Below the pieces are notes generated by a model, which saw only the letters and a list, made by a program, of their open reading frames with translations, was not told the origin of the DNA and did no database searches. A DNA stretch of 21,705 bases from Syntrophaceae bacterium UBA7520. Its GTDB lineage: Bacteria > Desulfobacterota > Syntrophia > Syntrophales > Smithellaceae. Position numbers and translations under genes: made by a program. Location of the stretch: NCBI GenBank assembly GCA_002478265.1, contig DLNC01000014.1:9032-30736 (forward strand). Direction: 5' to 3'. This document shows positions 15,934-21,705 of this stretch, in pieces (within the stretch, counting starts at the first letter, position 1; every line of letters starts with the position of its first letter).

Positions 15934-16732
15934 TCAAGCTGTTTCAATCAAAGCCATATTCGGCAAGCGCGGGCCTGGGCCCGTGACAATTCTGTTTTTT
16001 GTTTTTCTTGCACTAACCGGATGTTTTCGCACCGCGGTAAGCAATAATGAGGCGCAAGCGCGCCAGGCGTACCTAAATGCCGCCGGCAATATTCTCGCGG
16101 AAGAAACAGTCGGCGCCGGCGCCGAGATAGACCTGGTTATACCTCAGGGCCATTACCCTGCGAAAGCCATACTCGTCTTACGGAGGCCTTGCTATTTACG
16201 GCTGGAAATTCTGTCTCCGATAGGTTTGCCTGATTACTTTATTGTCGCTGATTCGGACAACATGCGTATATTTATTCCAGCACAGGGCAAGTATTATCAA
16301 GGCAGACCGACTGCGCAAAATTTATACAGGTTTGTTAGCTGGCCCTTTAATGTGGAAGATGCGGTAATGATTTTTACCGGCGGTTTTCCCGCGCTTGATG
16401 ATGCTGATACTTCTTATAAAATGCGTAAAACAGAAAGTAACGCTGCCATCGAAGCCGCATCAGCGCGATATGGCTCACAGGTCATCGAATTGACTGATGG
16501 CCGTCTGCGGCAATTTGTGCGGAAAGACCAGTATGGGCAGCAGGTATACAGCGTGCATTATACATATGGCGATCGCCAAGCCCGGTTGCCCGTCCATATT
16601 GTCATCAAAATGGCTGACGGCATTACTTCGCTGAGTGTCAGGTATAATGAAGCCCATGTTGAGAAAAGCGATGATCTAAGTATTTTTAATCTGCCCGTGC
16701 CGCCGGGAATAAAGCCGGTCGATTTGGAATAG
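15911..16732 (+). CDS. LolB/DUF4292-like outer-membrane lipoprotein
   Basis: The protein has 273 residues. The start is GTG at 15911, 23 bases inside the preceding gene. A later GTG at 15983 would leave too short and uncharged a signal. The lipoprotein signal ILFFVFLALTGC has the lipidated cysteine at residue 38, after an unusually long, basic N-terminal stretch. The mature part (about 50-273) has the strand pattern of LolB/LolA-type lipid-binding half barrels: AKAILVLRRPCYLRLEILSPIGLPDYFIV, then MRIFIPAQGKYYQG, and a late PVHIVIKMADG. LolB receives lipoproteins from LolA and inserts them into the outer membrane; DUF4292 proteins share that fold. Whether this is a true LolB or a relative serving the TPR lipoprotein cannot be decided here. 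Confidence 0.7.
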   Translation: MKTKHPNNQAVSIKAIFGKRGPGPVTILFFVFLALTGCFRTAVSNNEAQARQAYLNAAGNILAEETVGAGAEIDLVIPQGHYPAKAILVLRRPCYLRLEILSPIGLPDYFIVADSDNMRIFIPAQGKYYQGRPTAQNLYRFVSWPFNVEDAVMIFTGGFPALDDADTSYKMRKTESNAAIEAASARYGSQVIELTDGRLRQFVRKDQYGQQVYSVHYTYGDRQARLPVHIVIKMADGITSLSVRYNEAHVEKSDDLSIFNLPVPPGIKPVDLE

Positions 16733-16744
16733 GTTTTGTATCGA

Positions 16745-16773
16745 TAAAAAAAGGGGGCCAAAAGCCCCCTTTT
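16745..16773. terminator. Bidirectional rho-independent terminator
   Basis: GGGGGC (16753-16758) pairs with GCCCCC (16764-16769) around CAAAA. A-rich bases precede it (AAAAAAA from 16746) and TTTT follows it, so it works in both directions. It lies between the converging LolB-like gene and cpoB, 13 bases after the former and about 30 after the latter. Confidence 0.9.
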
Positions 16774-16801
16774 GCGTATCTGCGGTTATGGAAATTGCCG
16801 G

Positions 16802-17608
16802 TTATTTTATTTCCTGAAGTTTTGCGCGCGCAATCCGCGCCTGATTGGTATTGGGGTAATCCTTGATTACCTGCTGCAGCAGCAGCCGGGAGCTTGTCTT
16901 GTCTCCGAGATTGAAAAAAGACAACCCCTGTTTGAGCAGCGCGTAGGCCACCCTGCTGCCACCAGGATAATTTTTGACCACTTTTTCATATTCCAGTATG
17001 GCCTGTTCATATTTTTTTTCAAAGAAGTAACATTCGCCGATCCAAAATTGAGCGTTGTCGGAATATTCGCTTTTCGGGTATTCCGCGAGAAAAGCCTGAA
17101 ACTCCGCTCGGGCCTTGGCGTAATTTCCTTCTTTAAATGTCTGGTAGGCGCTGGAATAAGCGCGGTCTTTATCCTGCACCGGAGTTTTGGCGGCGTCAGC
17201 GGCCTTATTTTTATCGTCGTTGGCGTTGGAGGTGCTCTTGCCGCCGATTTCCAGAAAGTTTTCGATGAAATTGACCTTGAGCATCAAATTGTCCAGTGCC
17301 TGCTCCTGCTTTCTGGTATTGGTGGCGAGTTCGTTTTTCAGCGCTTCCACTTGACCGCGCAGCTGATTTAGGCTGTCTCTTAATTCCGTCAGGTCGGCCG
17401 CCGTATTGGCCTGTCCTTTGCGCATCGCGTCCATGGCCGCAACGGTTTTTTTCATGGCAGAAATTTCCTCATCCATGGCCGCCAGTTTTTCCTCCATTTT
17501 CTGGTTAAGATCAGACTGGACGGTTTTTAAATCGGATGTGGTCGCGCAGCCGGATAACGCCAGCGCCAATGCAAATATCAGGAAATAAATTAATCTTCTC
17601 AATTTCAC
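16802..17608 (-). CDS. cpoB: Tol-Pal system protein CpoB (YbgF)
   Basis: The protein has 268 residues. The start is GTG at 17608 with GAGGT two bases before it. Unlike the E. coli protein, this one carries a lipobox (ALALALSGC, Cys21), so it is probably a lipoprotein. Residues 25-115 form a coiled coil (repeated QKMEEKLAAMDEE, RDSLNQLRGQVEALKNEL), which trimerises the protein in known CpoB. A polar linker follows, and residues 150-268 are three TPR units (AYQTFKEGNYAKARAEFQAFLAEYPKSEYSDNAQFWIGECYF and onwards; only the motif is cited here). CpoB links outer-membrane constriction to peptidoglycan synthesis by modulating PBP1B under control of TolA. It is last in the tol-pal cluster, 30 bases after pal. 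Confidence 0.92.
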   Translation of the reverse strand: MKLRRLIYFLIFALALALSGCATTSDLKTVQSDLNQKMEEKLAAMDEEISAMKKTVAAMDAMRKGQANTAADLTELRDSLNQLRGQVEALKNELATNTRKQEQALDNLMLKVNFIENFLEIGGKSTSNANDDKNKAADAAKTPVQDKDRAYSSAYQTFKEGNYAKARAEFQAFLAEYPKSEYSDNAQFWIGECYFFEKKYEQAILEYEKVVKNYPGGSRVAYALLKQGLSFFNLGDKTSSRLLLQQVIKDYPNTNQARIARAKLQEIK

Positions 17609-17638
17609 TTACCTCAATGATACTGCCTTCAGCGGCGA

Positions 17639-18130
17639 CTATTTAACCACGGCAAAGTGAGCGCGTCTGTTTTTTGCCCAGGCTTCTTCATTAGAGGCAG
17701 GATCCAAAGGACGTTCCTCGCCGTAGCTTACAGTCTTCATTCTAGCGGACGCGACACCGAGGTTAATCAGGTATTTCTTGGCTTCCTGCGCGCGTCTTTC
17801 ACCCAGGGCCATGTTGTATTCAGCCGTTCCTCTTTCGTCGCAATGTCCTTCGATAATTATATTGACATCTTTGTTTTTAATAAGAAAATCCGCGTTCGCC
17901 TTCATGATTTGGCGCGCGTCTTCGCGGATGTTGGATTTGTCAAAATCAAAATTGATGTCCTGCAGTGCCGCCTGTGCCGCGGTCAAGGCATCTGTTTTCG
18001 CCGGTTCCACCGCCGCGGGCTGCTGAGCGGTGCTGTCTGTCACGACCGCTTTCTTTTCCGCGCAGCCGGAAAACATCATCAATCCCAAAACCGCCACAAA
18101 TATCCCCATTAATGTCATTTTTTTCTTCAT
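17639..18130 (-). CDS. pal: Peptidoglycan-associated lipoprotein Pal
   Basis: The protein has 163 residues. The lipoprotein signal has its cysteine at 23 (LGLMMFSGC). Residues about 57-163 are an OmpA-like peptidoglycan-binding domain with INFDFDKSNIREDA, IIIEGHCDERGTAEYN and ALGERRAQEAKKYL, including the conserved Asp and Arg that hold diaminopimelate. A strong ribosome site, AAGGAGAG, lies upstream of the ATG at 18130. Pal tethers the outer membrane to peptidoglycan and is moved by TolB. A 225-base gap with promoter-like elements separates it from tolB. Confidence 0.96.
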   Translation of the reverse strand: MKKKMTLMGIFVAVLGLMMFSGCAEKKAVVTDSTAQQPAAVEPAKTDALTAAQAALQDINFDFDKSNIREDARQIMKANADFLIKNKDVNIIIEGHCDERGTAEYNMALGERRAQEAKKYLINLGVASARMKTVSYGEERPLDPASNEEAWAKNRRAHFAVVK

Positions 18131-18355
18131 CGCTTACTCTCTCCTTTCTTGTTGTTTTTAAAGTGTTTTTTCAAATCCTCAAAAATTAAAACACAACTTG
18201 CATCGCATCGTCAATAAAAAAGCAACAAATATAAGGTGTAATCTTAAAAAGGCAAGCTGCGACGGTTATTTACGGCTTTGAGGAATTCTGCATTAATCAT
18301 TTATTTATATTATACATAAATCGCAAAAAAAATCAAACTCTATAGGCAAGCTTAA
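18131..18355 (-). promoter_or_regulatory. tolB-pal intergenic region with candidate pal promoters
   Basis: No ORF lies in this 225-base gap. On the - strand, TTGATT (18336-18331), 16 bases and TATAAT (18314-18309) form a good sigma70-like promoter just after tolB. A second site is TTGACG (18213-18208), 17 bases and TTTTAA (18190-18185), weaker but closer to pal. No terminator hairpin is seen after tolB. The arrangement suggests separate or additional transcription of pal-cpoB. Confidence 0.5.
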
Positions 18356-19687
18356 TTATTTAAACCGCGGCGACCAAGCAGGCATGACCAGTGGGGTTGC
18401 CGCTTCGCGGAGAATTCTTGTGTTCAAGCCGTTGGCATTCATAATGCATATTCTGCTGCGCGAATGTGTTTTTGAACTGTACACAATTTGTCTGCCGGAA
18501 GGCGACCAGGATGGTGATTCGTTATCCGCATTGTCAAAAGTAAGCTGCAACAGATTATTGCCTTCAGCGTCGATAGAAAAAATCTGATAGCGCCCGCCGC
18601 TTCTTCCTTCATAGGCGATACGGTTGCCACGCGGCGACCAGGCAGGAGAGGTGTTATAATTTCCCTCGAAGGTTATTCTCCTGACGTTGTTGCCATCGGC
18701 GTCCATCACGTATATCTGCGGATCGCCTGAACGGTTGGAAACAAAAGCAATCTGGCTGCCGTCCGGCGACCACGTGGGGGAGACATCAATGGAATAACTG
18801 TGTGTCAGTCGCCGCAGCTTCAAGGTATCCACATCAAGAGCATAAATATCTTCGATTCCTTCCTTGCTCAGGGTCAAAAGTAGCCTTTTGCTGTCCGGGG
18901 AAAAGGCGCCGGACAGGTTCAACCCTTCAAAGGCGGCAACTTTTTTTTCCACTCCGGTGCGCAAATTCTTGATAAAAACATGCGGCGCTCCGTCCCGAAA
19001 AGAGGTAAAGGCAAGATACTTTCCGTCCGGCGACCAGCGGGGAGACATCATGATAGCCTGATGACCGGTAATTTTATGTTGATTTTCTCCGTCGTAATCG
19101 ATGGCCTGTATGTCGGCAGACTGATTAGATTTGACGATGAAGGCAATTTTGGTGTTAAATTCTCCTTCGTCTCCCGTCAAGGCAAGCATTATGTCCGAGG
19201 CAATATTTTTTGCCAGCTCTTTTTGGCCTGCCGCCGGCGCGCTGTATTTTTTGCTCAGAAGTTTATCGCCGCGCGTGACGTCATAAAGACGGCAGTCAAC
19301 GGTAATGCCCTTGACATCGTGCAAAAGATTTCCCCGCACTAAAAAATCGGCGCCGATCAGAGACCAATCCGGGAAATGCACTTTTTCCAGCGTCTCTGGA
19401 TTGCCCGGTTCGATTTTTTCCAGAAAGCTTCTCCTGTCCAGGATATTGAATATCCCGGTAAGCGAAAGATACTTTTTTATTTCGTCAGCCAGCGCTGCCC
19501 CGATAGCCGGCGCTGTTGCGGCGTCCGGCGAAATATTATTCAAGTCAGTAACAGCAATGGGGAACTGCTGGAAAGCAGGCGAATCTATATCGATATAGAT
19601 TTTTGCCGCGGACGCCACCGGAAGAAAAAAAATGACGATAATGATGAAACAAGCTTTGATTAAGTTTATCTTTTTGCATCTAATCAT
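18356..19687 (-). CDS. tolB: Tol-Pal system protein TolB
   Basis: The protein has 443 residues. A signal peptide spans about 1-28 (IIIVIFFLPVASAA). The N-terminal alpha/beta domain (30-165) contains FPIAVTDLNN and the LLHDVKGITVDCRLYDVTRG segment. The six-bladed propeller (about 180-443) carries repeats such as PRWSPDGKYLAFTS, GAFSPDSKRLLLTL, PTWSPDGSQIAFVS, PAWSPRGNRIAYEG and PSWSPSGRQIVYSS. TolB is a periplasmic protein that binds Pal through its propeller and is pulled by TolA. AGGAAAGG lies about 12 bases upstream of the ATG. It starts 23 bases after the tolA-like gene and is intact. Confidence 0.97.
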   Translation of the reverse strand: MIRCKKINLIKACFIIIVIFFLPVASAAKIYIDIDSPAFQQFPIAVTDLNNISPDAATAPAIGAALADEIKKYLSLTGIFNILDRRSFLEKIEPGNPETLEKVHFPDWSLIGADFLVRGNLLHDVKGITVDCRLYDVTRGDKLLSKKYSAPAAGQKELAKNIASDIMLALTGDEGEFNTKIAFIVKSNQSADIQAIDYDGENQHKITGHQAIMMSPRWSPDGKYLAFTSFRDGAPHVFIKNLRTGVEKKVAAFEGLNLSGAFSPDSKRLLLTLSKEGIEDIYALDVDTLKLRRLTHSYSIDVSPTWSPDGSQIAFVSNRSGDPQIYVMDADGNNVRRITFEGNYNTSPAWSPRGNRIAYEGRSGGRYQIFSIDAEGNNLLQLTFDNADNESPSWSPSGRQIVYSSKTHSRSRICIMNANGLNTRILREAATPLVMPAWSPRFK

Positions 19688-19710
19688 AAAATAGTCAGGC
19701 CTTTCCTGTT

Positions 19711-20451
19711 TTAACGCAATTCGCGTGAATGAAAACGAATGCCGATCTCAATGTGATTGCCGGTGATGTAGGAGGGTAGGGGCGGAAAGGGTGTGGATTT
19801 TTTAACGGCATTCAGCGCCGAGTCGTCGAAATATTGATAACCGGATCTTTTTTCAAAGCCGATGTGTTCCAACGCGCCGCTGCGTGATATTCTCACGTCA
19901 ATTATTGTTTCCACACTATCTTTCGGCATCAGCGCCTGGGGCAGCGTCCAGTTTCCCTTAACCCTCGACCATACCAGAGCTATATATTCGTTTCTTTGCG
20001 CGGCAGCCTGGTCGCCCGCCGCTGATCTTTCTCCCGCGGTGGCGGCAGCTCCAGCGCCGGCTTGCATAGTTGTGGTATTATCCTGCGGTTGTGCCGCTTC
20101 CCTTTGCTTTAAAGATTCGATAGCTTTTTCAACATTTAATCTTTCTGTCTCGTCTTTTTTAAGGGGCGCAAGAGACGCTGTCTCAAATTCTCTTTTGATA
20201 AATGACGAACCGGGGCTTTCGCTTTGCGGGATAAAATCACTCAGACCCGGAGAAGAACCCGTTAGGGCGACATCGGCGCCCACCAGCGAGACGGAATAAA
20301 TGGGGCCGAAAGTTATGCGACGGGAAGAGCCGGGAATTGAGGCGAACACAATACTAAGTACGACAAAATGAACGAGCGCTGAAAGTAAAATCATTTTGTG
20401 GAAGTTTTCGGGAGTGCCGCGGGAGGTGTAATGGGGCATCCTCAGTTTCAT
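19711..20451 (-). CDS. tolA: TolA/TonB-like energy transducer of the Tol system
   Basis: The protein has 246 residues, with one N-terminal transmembrane helix at about 19-38 (MILLSALVHFVVLSIVFASI). A short, partly charged linker (about 90-150) includes LKQREAAQPQ and an Ala/Gly-rich stretch. The C-terminal TonB/TolA-type domain (about 155-246) includes YIALVWSRVKGNWTLPQAL and IIDVRISRSGALEHIGFEKRSGYQYFDDSALNAVKKSTPFPPLP (key features: W, P, SG, FD and the PFPPLP end). Its place between tolR and tolB makes it the TolA of this system, transmitting TolQR motion to TolB-Pal. The helical linker is much shorter than in the E. coli protein (421 residues). It overlaps tolR by ATGA, so the two are translationally coupled. 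A general TonB function cannot be excluded. Confidence 0.85.
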   Translation of the reverse strand: MKLRMPHYTSRGTPENFHKMILLSALVHFVVLSIVFASIPGSSRRITFGPIYSVSLVGADVALTGSSPGLSDFIPQSESPGSSFIKREFETASLAPLKKDETERLNVEKAIESLKQREAAQPQDNTTTMQAGAGAAATAGERSAAGDQAAAQRNEYIALVWSRVKGNWTLPQALMPKDSVETIIDVRISRSGALEHIGFEKRSGYQYFDDSALNAVKKSTPFPPLPSYITGNHIEIGIRFHSRELR

Positions 20452-20870
20452 TTCATTCCCTCGGGCGGTTCTGTAATCAACCCGAGTTTATCGACGCCCG
20501 CTTTACGTACTTCCGACATTACCTGAACAACAAATCCATAGGGGACGCTTCTATCGGCACGCAGAAAAACTTCGCGGTCGATGCGGTTGGCAAATATCGC
20601 TTCAAGTTTATAGTAAAGCTCGCCAAGCTGCATTTTATTTTTATTCAAATAGATTTCCCTTGTTTCGGTGATGGTCAAAACGAGCTTTTCTTCGGTCACA
20701 TCGACGCTTTTTGATTTAACCTTGGGCAGATTAACATCGATGCCCATGGAAAGCATCGGCGCCGTAACCATGAAGATAATCAACAACACCAGCATTACGT
20801 CGACAAAAGGCGTGACGTTGATTTCGGACATGGCTTTTGAAGTATAATTTCTTCTTCGTAAAGAACGCAT
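20448..20870 (-). CDS. tolR: Tol-Pal system protein TolR (ExbD family)
   Basis: The protein has 140 residues, a usual TolR length. A basic N-terminus and the signature SEINVTPFVDVMLVLLIIF lie at 15-33, with the essential membrane aspartate Asp24. The single transmembrane helix covers about 23-42. The periplasmic domain (45-140) has VNLPKVKS and FLRADRSVPYGFVVQVMSEVRKAGVDKLGLIT motifs typical of ExbD/TolR. With TolQ it forms the proton channel that powers the system. No clear ribosome site is seen seven bases after tolQ, so coupling to tolQ translation is likely. Confidence 0.96.
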   Translation of the reverse strand: MRSLRRRNYTSKAMSEINVTPFVDVMLVLLIIFMVTAPMLSMGIDVNLPKVKSKSVDVTEEKLVLTITETREIYLNKNKMQLGELYYKLEAIFANRIDREVFLRADRSVPYGFVVQVMSEVRKAGVDKLGLITEPPEGMK

Positions 20871-20877
20871 ACGTTTA

Positions 20878-21600
20878 TTATTTGCGGATGAAGTATCTTT
20901 CGACGATGTTTAAGAATTCCGCGGCAAAGTTGTCCATCTCCTGAACCATGGTTTTGGCTTTATTTAAAAAGTAATTATAGAAGATAACCGCGGGTATTGC
21001 CGCAGCAAGTCCCGCCGCTGTGGCCACCAGTGCCTCCGATATGCCCGGCGCGACAACAGCCAGTGTTGCCGAGCCGCGTGCGCCGATTCCCTGAAACGTG
21101 TCCATGATTCCCCAAACCGTGCCGAACAGGCCGATGAAGGGGCTGGCCGAGCCGGTGGTCGCCAGAAAACCGATGGAACTTTCCAGCTTGGCCATTTCGC
21201 TGTTGCTGGCGTTGGCTAGTGATCTTTCGATATTGTCGAGAGAGGACAGACTGATGTCATCGCTGTGTTTCTCTTTTTCTTTTTTTGAGGCGTTCATCCT
21301 GGAAAGTTCTTCATAACCCACACGAAAGACCTCCGCGTTTGTCGACATTTTATATTTTTGCGCCGCAGTATTTACTTCGGATAGGCTGCTGCTTTTCAGG
21401 TAGGCCGCGCGGAACTCATCATTTTCTTTTTTGATCTTGCGGTAATATTTGTATTTAACAAAGATGATCGCCCAAGACACAACGGAAAAAACCAGCAAAA
21501 TCAGCAGAACAAATTTGACCATCAATCCCGCGTCCAGGACCATGCCCAGGATGCTGCCGTGAAAACTGCCGCCTAAATCTAATGAGCCGATTTCTCTCAC
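20878..21600 (-). CDS. tolQ: Tol-Pal system protein TolQ (ExbB/MotA family)
   Basis: The protein has 240 residues. The start is GTG at 21600 with AAGGGAG about eight bases upstream. Three transmembrane helices are visible at about 26-47, 142-165 and 175-205. The MotA/ExbB core reads SSIGFLATTGSASPFIGLFGTVWGIMDTF, then GISEALVATAAGLAAAIPAVIFYN, with the conserved Thr and Gly/Pro residues that line the proton path. A charged cytoplasmic loop separates helices 1 and 2. TolQ forms the pentamer around the TolR dimer. It is the first gene of the cluster in the window, directly behind a promoter. Confidence 0.96.
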   Translation of the reverse strand: MREIGSLDLGGSFHGSILGMVLDAGLMVKFVLLILLVFSVVSWAIIFVKYKYYRKIKKENDEFRAAYLKSSSLSEVNTAAQKYKMSTNAEVFRVGYEELSRMNASKKEKEKHSDDISLSSLDNIERSLANASNSEMAKLESSIGFLATTGSASPFIGLFGTVWGIMDTFQGIGARGSATLAVVAPGISEALVATAAGLAAAIPAVIFYNYFLNKAKTMVQEMDNFAAEFLNIVERYFIRK

Positions 21601-21626
21601 TATTCGATCTCCCTTGGTTGGATTTG

Positions 21627-21667
21627 TTACGGTAGCGTACCGTAAAGGAAAAAGGCCACCTTGTCAA
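21627..21667 (-). promoter_or_regulatory. tolQ promoter with overlapping palindromic operator candidate
   Basis: On the - strand, TTGACA (21667-21662), a 17-base spacer and TACGGT (21644-21639) form a promoter with a perfect -35 and poor -10. A perfect inverted repeat TTACGGTA-CGC-TACCGTAA (21645-21627) covers the -10 and the predicted transcription start, about 27 bases before the tolQ GTG. The location fits a repressor site, or a hairpin at the 5' end of the mRNA. Confidence 0.55.
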
Positions 21668-21705
21668 TAAATCTTTTAGGATGTGTAAGCAGCAAATGAT
21701 TTGTC

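Noticed and set aside
16772..17371. 199-codon + strand reading frame opposite cpoB
   Set aside because: It lies entirely antisense to cpoB and the terminator region, has no ribosome site and an unlikely composition. The - strand frame has a clear family identity.
1..21705. tRNA, rRNA, riboswitch or CRISPR features
   Set aside because: None was recognised when reading the gaps on both strands; the intergenic regions are short and accounted for. Weak structured RNAs cannot be excluded without a covariance search.

Overview
The window looks like chromosome of a Gram-negative, double-membrane bacterium. LPS export (LptD), the Tol-Pal envelope system and several outer-membrane lipoproteins all point that way. 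The run rplM-rpsI-argC and the protein style (YVTN propeller, FnIII and carboxypeptidase-regulatory modules, divergent polysaccharide deacetylase next to a C-terminal processing protease) suggest a deltaproteobacterial (Desulfobacterota, Syntrophales- or Geobacter-like) origin. That placement is inference, since no database search was possible.

Layout, left to right. (1) 1-1080 is the C-terminal barrel of LptD, cut by the window edge. (2) 1332-6686 is an accessory block of three tightly packed, exported proteins on the + strand: a large seven-blade propeller protein with Ig/FnIII-like modules, a small carboxypeptidase-regulatory-like protein, and a zinc-dependent phospholipase C/P1-nuclease-like protein. 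The second and third genes overlap by ATGA. (3) 6754-8017 is a complete but damaged IS3-family element with recognisable 39-bp imperfect ends and an orfB broken by a frameshift. (4) 8243-16732 is a + strand housekeeping and envelope run: rplM, rpsI, terminator, argC, cysS, ctp, a membrane-anchored divergent polysaccharide deacetylase, a TPR lipoprotein and a LolB/DUF4292-like lipoprotein. (5) A bidirectional terminator at 16745-16773 separates this from the converging - strand Tol-Pal cluster (21600 down to 16802) in the order tolQ, tolR, tolA/tonB-like, tolB, pal, cpoB. It starts behind a TTGACA promoter with a perfect 8-bp inverted repeat over its -10 region.

How it works together: LptD inserts LPS into the outer membrane. 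The TPR and LolB-like lipoproteins probably act at the outer membrane. Tol-Pal couples inner-membrane proton flow to outer-membrane constriction during division, and Ctp plus the deacetylase-like protein are peptidoglycan or periplasm maintenance factors. The exported trio at 1332-6686 is the least explained part and the best candidate for an undescribed surface or extracellular system. It is bordered by a 12-bp direct repeat on the left and the IS on the right. I saw no tRNA, rRNA, CRISPR array or phage genes. No gene-free stretch exceeds 300 bases; the longest gaps (1081-1331, 8018-8242, 18131-18355) are described below.
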